Source: Rhizoctonia solani | Lineage: Eukaryota; Basidiomycota; Agaricomycetes; Cantharellales; Ceratobasidiaceae | NCBI RefSeq assembly: GCF_016906535.1 | Contig: NC_057372.1 | Span: 1,531,501 to 1,595,500 of the forward strand | Reading direction: 5' to 3' | Length of the DNA stretch: 64,000 nucleotides | In this document: positions 21,165-33,002 of the stretch, in pieces | Position numbering within the stretch: position 1 is the stretch's first letter | How the letters are laid out: every line of letters starts with the position of its first letter | Position numbers and translations under genes: made by a program | The notes under the pieces: model-generated | The model's input: the letters and a program-made list of their open reading frames with translations, nothing else | Database searches by the model: none | What the model was told of the DNA's origin: nothing

Positions 21165-21336
21165 TGTCACAAACAGAGGAAAATAGAACTAGCCAGAATT
21201 GAACCAGCTTGACCACTAAGCCATAGAGCCCTATTATTCCCTGCTGAAAACCCATGATTACACCTGCTACCCCCCAAATTTGGGCTTGGGCCAGCATGCA
21301 ACCACTTGTACTGGTCATGCAACCATGTCCAGGACA
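21165..21336 (-). mobile_element. Mini LTR-like element with tRNA-type boxes, copy 1 (172 bp)
   Basis: This is the reverse complement of the repeats at 58463 and 60619, starting TGTCACAAAC and ending CCAGGACA on plus. On minus it contains TGGCTTAGTGG (matches the RNA polymerase III A-box consensus) and GGTTCAATTCT (B-box-like) only 7 nt apart. There is no matching target duplication, so it is older or rearranged. It has several differences from the other two copies. Confidence 0.75.
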
Positions 21337-21688
21337 CATTGGCTTGGCTTGATGTGCTGGAGAGGCTTACCAATGCATGCAAGGCCCCCCCTCCAACCAT
21401 GTGTGCCCCTCCCCCTCCTGTTGCCAAACTCCATGCATCCAATGCCCACAACATCTGGTACCATCAGTACCCTGTCAGATCCAAGCCATTGCAACTACTC
21501 ACCCAGAGCCAGATTGACAGCCTCATACCTGTGGTCAAAAAGTACCAAGCCAATACAGCTTTTGATCAGATTTAACACCTGTCTTTGGAGTACAAGGCAT
21601 TGATGTGTGTGTGCTGTCTGTAAGTCATAATGACAAGTACACATTATGCTCAAGTCCAAGGCTAATTTATTTTTGTTTTGATATAACA
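21337..21688 (+). other. Decayed coding-like sequence upstream of hAT pseudogene 2
   Basis: Open plus-strand stretches with a Pro-rich segment (KAPPPTMCAPPPP) and a short helical segment near 21480-21570. This may be the first exon of the hAT gene that follows or a separate remnant. I do not recognise it. Confidence 0.3.
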
Positions 21689-22347
21689 GATATAATGGTG
21701 CAACTAAGTATTACATTAAACAAGAGGGGGGGATAACAGGCACTATTTGTGATCACATGAAGAAGGCCCATCCCAGCAAATATTACAGCAAGTGTATGCA
21801 CAAAGGCCTGTTTGATTGCTACAAAGACATGCTGTCCAACAGTCTTAGGACTCAGCTGAAGTTCACACTCAATAGTTTCATTGACCATCTTGTTTGTTGG
21901 GTGGTTGTGGATGATCAGGTATGTCAAATAGAGCTAATATATTGTATATTTTTTTATTTATAAACCTGTCTAGGCCTTTAATTTACTTGATGTTCCAGAG
22001 TTTTGCAACTTGATGATTTATGTTGGCCACAGATGCATCAAAAATTCCAATCTTCTGCACCATAATAAGTTGGAAGCATTGGCAGAGGATATGTACCAGA
22101 TTGAGAGGGATTATGTTGACAAGGAAATGCTGGTAAGTTTTACCTGATATTAATTAATTTGACAAAGTAGCTAACAGTCAAAGGCATTGCACAGACTAAT
22201 TTCACTCACAAGTGATTTATGGAGCAATATTTGGACTTGTTCATTTATGTCAGTTACAGCACACTTTGTAAATGAACTTGGGCTTTTATGCAATCATCTT
22301 ATTGCATTCTGCAAGCTCAATGGTCACCATACAGGAATCAACATTGG
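21689..22347 (+). pseudogene. hAT transposase 2, part 1 (BED finger and N-terminal core)
   Basis: The exons are about 21689-21918, 21974-22132 and 22178-22347, separated by GT-AG introns of 55 bp and 45 bp. The first has a BED-like ICDHMKKAHPSKY motif, then FIDHLVCWVVVDDQ. The next two carry the hAT core, including ISLTSDLWSN with the first catalytic Asp. The gene is cut at 22347 by a solo LTR (duplication ATTGG). Confidence 0.8.
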
Positions 22348-22940
22348 TGTCCTAGATGTCTTTAAGGGGCATCTAGGCAGTGGGCACTTGTGGCTGTATG
22401 GACTGAGTATGTAAGACTGCTAAAGGCAGTGGCTATGCTACCTGCAACAACTAACTACTAAACTACAGTGACCAAGGCCTTTAAGGGCAATGGCAAACCA
22501 CCTAAGTACAGTGGGTGAGCTGCTTAAGGCAGTGACAATGGTAGAGACTAGTGACTTAGTGATAACCCAGGCTGTAAGGCCCTGTGTACAATTGGAGAGT
22601 GACAAGAGGTAATTGACCTGGGTGTTACCATGGTTGGTTGGCCTCCTTATATATTACAGAGAGTGTCCTAATTACAAATCCATATATGCAAAACCTAATC
22701 CAATAAGAATCCTGCTCTGACTGCAGCCTTACTCATACATACATGTCACTGACATGTCATGATGATGTCATCAGGTGGAGGTGGCTACATGTGCTGAGTA
22801 AGCGTGGAAGGGAATGTGGATTGGCGCTTAGCGTATGATATAAGCGCCAATGTCATGTGATCAAAAACATTGTCTGTTTGACTTTGTTTAAACTTGAGAA
22901 AATAGGAATAAATTCCCTGGTATCAAGTGTGTCTACAACA
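22348..22940 (-). mobile_element. Solo LTR, family C (593 bp)
   Basis: It begins TGTCCTAGATG and ends GTGTCTACAACA. Target duplication ATTGG is at 22343-22347 and 22941-22945. It splits hAT transposase 2 between HTGINIG and the next codons. Confidence 0.93.
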
Positions 22941-23318
22941 ATTGGCCAAAGTCTGCACCAAGTTCTTCAGGAATTGGGAATCGCCCATAAGGTATATAGG
23001 TTTCATATTGATTAACAGCTTTGACTGACAAGTTACACATTGATTGGATACATTACTCTCAACAATGCATCAAATAATCATACAGCAATGATTACTCTTG
23101 CAGACAAGTTAAGCCTGCATGGTATCACTTTCAGCCCCAAGAACAATTGGATTAGGTGTGGCCTACTTTTTCTTATTGATTTACTGAGCTCATAGTACTT
23201 AACAGGTGCTTCCCTCACATTCTGAACCTTGCTGTTCAAACAATAATCAAGCCTCTTGGGGATCCCACCAATAGATATTGGTTGAGTATGGAAAACCTCA
23301 ATCTGGCTATTGGCTTGG
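22941..23318 (+). pseudogene. hAT transposase 2, part 2 (catalytic core)
   Basis: After the LTR the frame continues with QSLHQVLQELGIAHK, then the second catalytic block and CFPHILNLAVQ (the C-x2-H pattern). Introns lie at about 22992-23030 and 23157-23205. The block that normally reads T-x-DNA reads TLNNASNN, an Asp-to-Asn change, so catalysis is lost. Element D interrupts it at 23318. Confidence 0.8.
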
Positions 23319-23907
23319 TGTCCTAGATGTCTATAAGGACATCAAGGCAGCAGGCACTTATGGCTGTATGTACTTGTAACCAGACTGCTTAAGGTGGTGT
23401 GGATGCTAACTATAACAACAAGCTACTACACTATGGTGACCAGGTCAATACAGGCAATGGCAAACTACCTAAGCACAATGAACAAGCTGCTTAAGGTGGT
23501 GACTACATATGTAACTAGTGAGACTTAGTGGAACCCAGGCTGTAAGGCCCTGTGTACAAGTGGAGATGTGACAAGAGGTAATTGACCTGGGTGTTACCAT
23601 GGTTGGCTGGTCTCCTTATATCACAGAGTGTGACCTAATTACAAATACATATAAGGAAAAGCTAATCCAATAAGAACCCTGCTCCAACTGCAGCCTTACT
23701 CATGCATATGTGTCACTGATGTGTCATAATGATGTCATCAGGTGGAGGTGGCTACATATGCTGAGTAAGAGTGGATGGGGACATGGCTTGGCGCTTAGTG
23801 TATGATATAAACACCAAAGTCATGTGATTGAAAATATTGTCCATTTGGCTTTGTTTAAATTTGAGAAAGTAGGGATTAAATCCCTAGGTATAAGTGTGTC
23901 TATGACA
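23319..23907 (-). repeat. Element D 3' LTR (family C)
   Basis: TGTCCTAGATG to GTGTCTATGACA on plus, directly followed by the C-rich complement of a polypurine tract (CTGCCTCCCCTCT). This links the frequent solo LTRs of family C to D-type elements. Confidence 0.88.
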
Positions 23908-25249
23908 CTGCCTCCCCTCTAAGGGCCTTGGCAGCACCAAGGGCCTTCTTTTTCATCTCCTTTTCGAAATTTTTTAGGATTTTCTTGGCGTTTTTGAGGT
24001 TTTCCCTTGGTTCCCAGGTATTTTCCTCTGATCTGTAGCCTTTCCAATTAACCCTAAAGAACCATTCTCTGTTTTGTTCTTCCATGTCTGTGATCCCTTC
24101 TACCTTGTATTCTTCCTCCCTGTCAACTGTTACTGGGGGTGGTCTGTTCTCAAAGGTTCTGGCTTTGTCCCTTTTTACTTTCAATAGTAACCCCACATAG
24201 AAGACATTGTGGATTTTCATTGACAGGGGAAGTTCCAACCAGTAGGCCCTGTCAGAGATTTTCTCCATGATCTTGAAGGGTCTCAAGTGTTGTTCCATTA
24301 GCTTGGGGCTCAGGGTTTTAAGCTTGATATTCTTGGCATCAAGCCAAGCTTCTTCCCTGTTTTGAACTCTATGGGTACCTGGTCTGGTTCTCCTGCAATC
24401 ATACAGTTCTTGGCTTGCTGGAGTGTGGCTTCCACCTCCTTTCATTGACTTTCCATTACTTAGGCAAGATTGTCTGCCTCTGGTACATCTGTAGGAACAT
24501 TGCTGGGGGTCAAGGATGGTTCCCACCCATATAATGCCTTGAACAGTGTTTTCCCTGTACTACTGTGGACTGTGTTGTTATAGGCAAACCTGGCCATAGG
24601 GAGCCACCTGGTCCAGTCCTTTTGGTTGATGCCAGAGTATGCCCTCAGGAAGTTTTTGATTGATGGGTTCACATGTTTGGTCTGTCTGTCACTCTGTGGG
24701 ATGGTAAGCCAAAGAGAAGTGAGGGTCTATTCCCAGCCGTTTGTAAAGGGCTTTCAGGAACTTGTTATTGAACACCCTTCCCCTATCTGATATTGTCTTC
24801 TCTGGTATTCCATGATGTTTCCATACATGTTGTAGGAATAGTTCTGCTAACTCTGGTGCTTTGAGTTTCTTGGAACATTCAATAAAGATCCTGTAATTGG
24901 TGAAACTATTGATGATGACTAGGATGGAATCATAGGCTCCATCCTTTGGTAGATCAACAATCATATTGTACAAGATGTGTTGCCAGGGACATGATGGATT
25001 TCAAGGGGTTGAGGCAGAATGGAGGAGTACTTGGGCTTTCTGATGTGTTGGCATGTTTCACATGAGTCTACATGCCAGTAAGTATCTGCTCAGATGCCAG
25101 GCCAGTAGTAAGATTGGGATATCAATTCCAATGTTTGTTGCCTTCCAGGGTGCCCAGTCAAAGGGCTGTCATGGAAGATTTGTAACAGATCCATACATAG
25201 GGTACCAACACCAGGAACTGCTATTTGTCCTTGGTAAAACAATAGGCCA

Positions 25250-26771
25250 TGTTATGGATATTACATTTCTCCTATGATCTGTACTTATTTTATTAATTAC
25301 ACAAGTAATATTACAGCAAATAAAATCAGATAAAGATGCAAACTAAGATTTTCAAGGTACCTCTATCCAATTGCAACCTTTTCAAAACCTCTAAGCCTCA
25401 GGAATATCCTCAATATGCAATATCTTTTGCATATATGCTGTTTTCTCACTCATCTAAATATATGTAAATTCAGCTGAGTAGATAAACAGGAACAAGCAAT
25501 ATTTCTCCTGTTTATAGTATATATTATAGAAGATTCTATCTTGTGGCTACACACAGAAATATTCAGGGTCCTCCTGTTGCATAGGCAAGTGCTCCTGCAC
25601 TTAATCAGCACTTAAGCGCCAATGCAATAAATGCGCCTTTTTTCCATCAACCGGGCATCCCACACTACTGAATTGCTTGCGCTTAGGTGTGCCTGCCTGT
25701 GCGCTCCAGAACGCTGGCTCAAACTTCCAAAACGGACAACATTTGGCGGAGTTATGTCCTATTTACTGTAAGTACCCAATGTAGTGGTATCATACCTTTG
25801 GGACTGTTTACTCCAAAGATGAAACACTTAGCCTTGAGACATCCAAGGACCCACACAGGTAAATACTGCCTTGGGGCAAACATTGCCCTGGGGCAAATAT
25901 TAGGAACTGTTATTGTTTACCATGTACCAAAGTATTGGCTCTCCTAAGTGTTTCAGTTGCCACATGTACCTCCTGTACCCCCTCTTCATATCAATCATGT
26001 ATATACTTGTTTGTGTGCCTTTTCAGGGTATAAAAGGACCCTGTGAAGACGCTTCTAATGCATCCATTTATCCACTGTTATATATTGACATATACACACA
26101 AGCCTTTAACAGCTTATCTGCACATTTACTTTAGTGATTGACTCACTGTAAATAGCATAGGAGGTTATTTGGCACACTAAGACCATAGGCCAGTCCCAAC
26201 AGACACAGGGTAGCCTATTAGTGTACTTACTGCAACTCTGTGCCCCTTGACTGTCACAGTTGTTGAGTTCAACATTGAGTACAGTGCAATGATACTGTAA
26301 GGATTGTTGTGATTGAGTGATAGTGTATCAATCCACCATACCCCCCATATTGTAGATAGCTTTATCTACAAGATCTCATAGATCCTAGATATATTTTAGG
26401 TAAACCCCACAAGTCTTAAGTCTTACTTAAGCATCTATAAGTCCTATACTTATTAGGCAAATCCTGTAAATCCTGTACATTAGTCAGGTAACCCTCTTAC
26501 TTAAGGTACTATCCCAGAGACCTTAAGTATACATACCCTTAGTCACTTAGGCTTAAGTAACATTAGTCCAAGGTACTATACATAACCAACCACCTGCACT
26601 TCATAGTTGCTAGACTATTTGTTAGGAGTTGTTATTTCTGATCACCTAGCCAGTATTGTGCATATATTCTGTGCATATATTCTGATTTGTAATAGTAGTT
26701 CTTAGCTATTCTCATATACATTTTGTATATAGTAATTCTTTCTTACTCCTGTACTTATGCAACTCTTAACA
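25250..26771 (+). mobile_element. Solo LTR, family F (1522 bp)
   Basis: It begins TGTTATGGATATTAC and ends ACTCTTAACA, the reverse complement of the LTRs of element F. The flanks read GGCCA and GGCTG. Both derive by one transition from GGCCG, so the duplication has decayed at its CG. A GGTATAAAAGG TATA box lies near 26029. Confidence 0.9.
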
Positions 26772-27675
26772 GGCTGGCCTCCATTTTGTAATCTTTGAAT
26801 GTGTGCTTTATGGAGGTGGGTGCTTTGGACTCATTTTGTAGGAAGGTCAGTATCTCTTCCAAGGATTTGTCTTGGTCTAGGCTTGACTCAATCTGATGTT
26901 GGAGTTCCTTTTTGGGTGTTACTAAGGCAATATTGGCAAAGACAGGATAGGGGAGCATGGTTTGGGGAGCTGGAGGAATATCTGTGAGATCAGTGCATTG
27001 GGAAAGAGCATCTGGTTTTCCCAATTGTTTCCTGGGTTGGTATACTATTTGGAAATTGTATCCTGCCAGAAGCAGGTGCCATCTGGTGTATCTACAGTTG
27101 AAAGTTCTAGATTCCTTCCAGTATTCCAAATTCAGGTGATTGGTGAACACAGTGACAGGGTGAAGGGTCCCTTCCAGGAAGATGCACCAGTATTCAAAGG
27201 ACCTTATGATAGCAAGTAGTTATTTATTGTGCATATCATAGTTCTGTTTGGCACCCTTGAATGATTCCAATAAGAAGCCTAGCGGGTGTAACCAGCTGTC
27301 TTCTTGGTGTTGGCTAAGGATTGAACCAAGGGTGGCACCAGATGGATCTGTTCCCAGGAAGTAAGGCTTTTCAGGGTTGGCATGTGCAAGTATGGGTGTG
27401 TTGGTGATGGCACCCTTGAGTACCTGGAACACTTCTTGTTCCTTAGTATCCCACTTCCATGGTGTGTTTTTTTTAACCAGGTTATGCAGAGGTTGTGCCA
27501 TGTGACTGAAATTGGCAACAAACCAGCACAGAAAATTGGCAAAGCCTAGGAAGGACTGGACTTCTTTAACCTTTGTGGGTGTGGGCCATTCTTGTACTGC
27601 TTGGATTTTGAGCTTTTCCAAGCTAAACCCTTTATCCAATACAATGATTCCAAGGTATTCAATGGACATCATGTG

Positions 27676-28799
27676 TGTTGTAGACACACTTATACCTAGG
27701 GAATTTATTCCTAAATTCTTGAATTTAAACAAAGGCAATTGGACTACATTTTCAATCATGTGACATTGATGCTTATATCATACATTAAAGCACCAAGCCA
27801 TGTCCCCTCCTGCGCTTATTCAGCACATGTAGCCACCTCCACCTATGACATCATCATGACACATCAGTGACACGTATGCATGAGTAAGGCCAACTGCAGA
27901 GCAGGGTTCTTATTGGATTAGGTATTGGATATAATGTATTTGTAAATAGTTCATCTGTAGAATATATAAGGAGGCCAACTGACCATGGTAACGCCCAGGT
28001 CAATTACCTCTTGTTGCATCCCTCATTGTATGAGAGCCTTAGGCTCAGTAAATACTTAGTTACTTAGTGTCAGAGCCAACAACTACCAAGATGGTAAACC
28101 AACAAGCTATTGCCTAATATAGGACTTATCAGCAAGTGGGATCTAACAATGCTCTAAGGCAAAGCCAGATAAAGGGTGGACAAGACCAATTTAAGTAAGA
28201 GTGCACTAATGCTGTAAAGACAGCTGGGCAAGGGACCTTTGACAGGGACTGGTATGCTCTCAGGCAATACTCTTAGGTGTATGTCTTAGGGTAGGTAGGT
28301 GTGGATGGGGATAAGAGGTCAAGTTCTGAGGCTTAAGGCTCTCAGAACCCTCCTTATATATTCAACAAGCAAGGGGAATAGTATATACAGTGACAAACAC
28401 AATAACAAAGATAAGGTCACATGACCAGAGATAAGAAAACAAGATCACATGACCTTTAGTCATGTGATGAGATTAAATAATAAGCGCTCAGCGCCTAAAT
28501 AGCATAAAGATGCATATATCCATAAATCTTCATGAAAATAGCGCATATATTCACTATTTCTTTGACTTAGTGGATTCTAAGGTGGTCACGCCTCTAGGGC
28601 ATGACACTTAGCTACACACCGCCTTAAGTGGCTTTGTCACTGTACTTAGATAGCTTGCCACTGCCATAAGTGGTCTTGATGTTGTAGGATAGTTGGTCAT
28701 TGCTGTAGTTAGGATTCTTGTTGCCTTATGCAACTTTCTCATTGTACACTGCAGCCACAAGCGCCAACCCCCTTGATGTCCATACAGATGTCTAGGACA
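27676..28799 (+). mobile_element. Solo LTR, family C, in D pol, carrying an E LTR
   Basis: It begins TGTTGTAGACAC and ends GTCTAGGACA. Target duplication ATGTG is at 27671-27675 and 28800-28804. Net length is about 580 bp without the nested copy. It separates the RT palm from the thumb of D. Confidence 0.92.
28068..28606 (+). mobile_element. Solo LTR, family E (539 bp)
   Basis: It begins TGTCAGAGCC and ends GGGCATGACA, with target duplication CTTAG at 28063-28067 and 28607-28611. No internal region of this family appears in the window. It contains GGTCACATGACC, a palindrome also seen in the mini element. Strand is arbitrary. Confidence 0.88.
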
Positions 28800-29937
28800 A
28801 TGTGGAATACGCATTTGGATGCTTTGCAGAACAATTGATTGTCCATTAACTGCTGTAGTACTTTGTGAATGTGTGTGGAGTGTGATGCGTCATCCTTGGA
28901 GTAAATTAGGATGTCATTGAGATAGATGATGATGCATACATCCAACAGGTCTTTGAACAATTCATTCATAAAGTGTTGGAACAAAGTGGGGCATTTGTTA
29001 AACCAAAGGTCATGACCAAAGACTAGTAGAGACCATACTTGGTGCGGAAAGCTGTTTTCCACTTGTTGCCTTCCTTAACACAGACATTATAGTAACCCCA
29101 TCTTAGATTCAATTTGGTGAAGACCTTGGCACCACAAAGCTGGGCCATGAGGTTGTCAGGATGGGGTAAGGGGTATACATTCTTCTTAGTCTGGTTATTA
29201 AGGCAGCAATAATCAACAACCAATTGGCAGGAGCCATCCTTTGTAGGACCAAACATGACCAGGGAACTGATGGAGGATTTACTGGGGAGTATTTTCCCAG
29301 TTTTCAACTCATCCCTGAGCCAATCCTTGAGGGTTGAGGATTTGGCATTGGTCATGCTGTAGAGCAGGTAGTTAAGGTGGCCTTCTTCCACAGGTTTGAC
29401 CCCAATATCATAGTGCCTATGTAGGGGAAGCTTGTTGAACTCTTCCTCCCCAAATACCTTGGTGTATTGGTGGTATTCTGGGGGTAATCCTTCAAGCAGG
29501 TTACAATCAGCTTCCTCTTCTTTGGCTATGGCCACGTGATTGGGAGGGGAATAGGGAAAGGATAATGAGTGGGAGTTCCAATCAATCTCTGGATTGTGCA
29601 CATCTAACTATTATAGTCCTAGGATGGCAGCATGTGAGCTGGTGTTACAAATGAGGAATGTTTCTGTCATTTTTTTGCCATCAAAGGTAAAGGTAAGATT
29701 TGCCTGTTTCCAGATTTTACCAGCCTGGGGGCTTGACCCATCAAGCATAGTTACAGTGTGGGGAAAAGGGAGATCTATGAGTGGAAGGTGTAATGCCTCA
29801 GCAGTGCATGGGTGTAGGAAAGATGATGTGGTGCCTGAATCTATCAGGACTTCTAAGTGTTCTGCTTGTTTCTCTGGTTTAATTGAAATAGTAAAAAGGG
29901 GGAGATTCTATTGGTCCTATTCAATATGTTACAAATT

Positions 29938-31477
29938 TCAATTCCACCAGAGTCCTTGGGGTCCTTGCACATGGCAGCAGGTACCCTTAGTCTTTTCCCA
30001 ATTCAGGTTTGGACTCTTTGCCAATCTTGGTGGCTTCTTTTGGCTTCCCCTTGTCATCCTTAGGGGTTGCCTTCCATTCTGTGCAACATTTGGCAAATTT
30101 GTGCCCCATTTTGCCTCATTTGATACATGTGCCTTCAGCATGGTGGCAATTATGCTCTTCCTCCAAGACAAAGTTGGGATCCTTGGAGAGTTTCTTGGAG
30201 GTACTGGCCTGATGGCTGGTACTTGCCCCCCAGTTGAGGGTGGAAGAGCTGCCAGACTTAATACCCTTAGGCAGGTGGCTGGCGTGCTCCTCTTGGAGGG
30301 CATTATTGATGATTAGAGCTACATTCTGTAACTCCAAGAGCTTGGTGGGGCAATGTTTGCACATTGCAATCTGTCTACTGACCTCCCAGTGGAGGCCTCA
30401 TGCAAATTGGCCCCTCAGGGCTGCATTATTCCAGTCCAATTCCATTGCCAGGGTGCAGAACTTTGTGATATAATTGGCACAAGTACCAGTTTGTGTAAGT
30501 GAAGTAATTTTATGTTCTGCTGCCCTTGTGGCATCTGGATCCCCAAAGGCTGCCAAGAATTCCCTTTTGAAGTTATCTGTGGTCTGGATGATTGTGCAAT
30601 GGGACCCTAGAAGGTCCAAGTGGGGGTGGGCCCATGCACTGGCAGCATTGTCCATGTTCATGAGCAGGAATGAAAGGACTTCCACCTGGGTGGGAAACAT
30701 CCTTTGATTCAGCTGGACCCACACAAGCATGCAGGTCAGCCATTGCTTAGACTTGCTCCCAACCTTCCCTTTGTAAGGGTCTGGGTGGTCTACTTTGACA
30801 GCTGTGTATTGAGGGATAGTGGCTGTAGCTGGAGCTGGAGGGGGAGGTGTAGGCATCTGGACAGAGTGGGCCCAATAGAGGGGGGACATGGGGGGAAGGA
30901 TTGGTTTGACAGGAGTGGGCTGGTAAAGCCTTGGGATGGATCTAGTTGGGCCTGTAAAGGCCAGGTGGATAGCCTCTTGCTTAGGCTTGGTTTTGGGTAG
31001 GGGGCAAGGGGTTTCCTTGACCAGGGGTGGTGCCTTTTGGTCCTTGGGGGTGCTTGGTTGAGGGGCTTGGGGAATCCTAGCCTCAATGCCATCAACCATT
31101 TGGGAGACTCCTTTGACAATGGAGCAGGTCTCCTTGATTGCTTTGGCTTGTTTGCCAAATTTTTGTTTGAGGCAGTCCAGTTGTCCTTGGACCCCACACA
31201 GGAGGTGGATGACCCTTTTGAGGGACACTTCCCCAACATTGTAGTTGTCAACAGAGGGGGCTGGCAGTAATTGGGATCCCATGTCTCCCAGATGGATAGG
31301 GGGAGCAGCTCTAGAGGGAGGCCAGGAATGGGTTGCCATGGAATGTGTTGGATAGGACCTGCCAGCATGGGAAGAGGCCCTGGAAGACAAGTAAGTGGGG
31401 GTGCAAGAGGTAATGGTGGGAGTGAAGTGGGAAGTGCATGCAGCTCCTTTGAGATTCTCCTGTTTGATGGGGCTCAA
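29938..31477 (-). pseudogene. gag: Element D gag
   Basis: Long Pro/Ser/Thr-rich N-terminus, then a capsid domain with LNQRMFPTQVEVLSFLLMNM near 30700. QFA-stop-GLHWEV at 30398 is a TGA where A gag has Arg. The zinc knuckle reads CIK-stop-GKMGH near 30118, so a TGA replaces its second Cys. The frame starts at the element's truncated right end, and no ATG is assigned. Confidence 0.8.
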
Positions 31478-32768
31478 CTTATCTGATGATGGATTGCTAC
31501 AAGACTATGTATCCAGTAAGTTAATCTCACTTTTATTGATACTATTTGGCTGAATACAAATTGTATGTTACAGGCTATTGCTGACTTTGCATTCCAAATG
31601 TGCTGTGAAGCCATCATACTCATACTTGACCATTCTCAGTACAAGGTTTTGCAAGACCTGATTTTGATCTTGCACATACCATACAACACACAGGAGGTCT
31701 TGTCCTTGGAGAAGACCCCAACTCTTGCTCTTGCCATCCCTCTCTTCAAGACAATTACCTGGTCTTGGGAGCAGCTTGCAACTTTGATGCCCAAACTGTT
31801 GCATGCTATCTCTTGAGGGATTTTCAAGCTCCAAGAGTACCTTGGGACATTTAAGGATGCTCTGGCCCACACCATTGCAATGTTCCTTAATCCCTCAATC
31901 AAGCTCTCTTGGATTCAAACTCACCAATTGCACACCAATATCAAGGAGGCTGAGGAAATCATTTTGGACAAGGTAAGACTACATATTCAATATATTATTA
32001 GTACTTAATCATCTTTTTTTGTCTTAGATGCTGCAAATTCAACAAAATTGGCTGCTGCCACCTGTTGCATGTTCAACATTATTGGCTTGTCAAGCTGCCT
32101 GGGCCCAGGGCTCCAGATATCTGCAAGTTGTTACTGCAGGCATAAATCTGCAACATGCATCCAATGCATCCAGCCCAGGCCTGCAGCCTCTGTCCTTGTG
32201 GGTACAGTTCAATAGCACTAATTTTGATGTATATATGCCTGAAACCTGGCAGAACTTCTAGTACATCAGAGACAGTTAGCTGGGACAATGGGCCAAGCCC
32301 CTTTGAGGTTGAAAAGTGCAACCAACAAATTGTGCAGGAAGAGTACCAGCGCTAGCTTGACAAGCCCTTTGTTGGCCAAGAGACAATGGGTAGCTTGGAC
32401 CTGGTAGAGTACTGGATTGTAAGTACTAGACTCTTCAAATCATTGCTGTAGTGCTTATTATTTATTGGCAGAATCATCAGTATACATACCCAATACTCTA
32501 CCAGATTGCAATGAACATCCTCCCTGCACAAGCCTTGTCTGTATTGTCTGAACAAGTATTCTTGTTGAGCAAGTTGACTGTAACTGCTCAGAGAACTTGC
32601 CTCTCTGCTTTGAACATCATATATTTGCAAGTTTTGAAGCACACATTGCATTGGTGCTGCAGAGACCATCTAGATGATGTTACAGAGACTAGGATTGAGA
32701 TCAGGCCCAATAGTCTTAATTTTGTCTCTCATCTGTTTAAGAGTGTGACTTGCAAGGATGAAGAATAG
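31478..32768 (+). pseudogene. hAT transposase 2, part 3 (C-terminal half, dimerisation)
   Basis: The hAT gene cut at 23318 resumes. An exon from about 31575 (ADFAFQMCCEAIILILDHSQ, then FLNPSIKLSW) ends with a GT-AG intron from 31972 to 32028. A diverged segment follows. The last exon, from about 32472, contains NHQYTYPILYQIAMNILP and LSVLSEQVF, the hATC dimerisation motif. The stop is at about 32766-32768. One TGA near 31816 sits at an Arg-like position. It is the remnant of a once ordinary hAT transposase. Confidence 0.75.
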
Positions 32769-33002
32769 TCAGAAGTTATTGATTCCATGTACATACTAAC
32801 TTAAACCTCATTATCATTTCATGTACTGTACATGCACCATACCAAACCAGGCTGAATATATGTATAACCCAACAGAATGGACCCATCACACAAGCCAGGG
32901 CACAAATTGCTTAATCATCACACCAAGTAACCACAAGGCTGCTTACTCTAGCACAAGCAAGTTGGCTTGGCTCAGCTCAACTTGGCTCATACACAACACT
33001 AG
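32769..33002. other. Short intergenic stretch, nothing recognised
   Basis: It lies between the hAT stop and the broken end of element H pol. The repeated GGCTTGGCTCAGCTCAACTT wording near 32960 is low-complexity only. Confidence 0.4.

Larger units (their letters stand above)
23908..29937 (-). pseudogene. pol: Element D pol, multiply broken
   Basis: In minus order: protease with LIDSGTTSSF near 29840; RT with FTKLNLRWGY (the first catalytic Asp is Asn) and IIIYLNDILIYS; after the LTR at 27676-28799, the thumb and RNase H (FLGTDPSGATLG, FTNHLNLEYW); after the LTR at 25250-26771, integrase (ISDRGRVFNNKF, HPTE) and chromodomain (NWKGYRSEENTWEPRE), ending near 23900. Several stops and frameshifts occur, at least one of which (HNK-stop-LLAI near 27220) is not of C-to-T type. 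It is dead. Confidence 0.88.
23319..31477 (-). mobile_element. Ty3/gypsy element D, decayed, 5' LTR missing
   Basis: From right to left: gag, protease, RT, RNase H, integrase, chromodomain and a 589-bp 3' LTR of family C (23319-23907). No 5' LTR exists near 31477, where gag runs into hAT sequence, and some 60 or more codons of the hAT gene are missing. The coding regions hold many stops and frameshifts. Nested insertions are a family F solo LTR (25250-26771) and a family C solo LTR (27676-28799) that carries a family E solo LTR. Confidence 0.88.
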
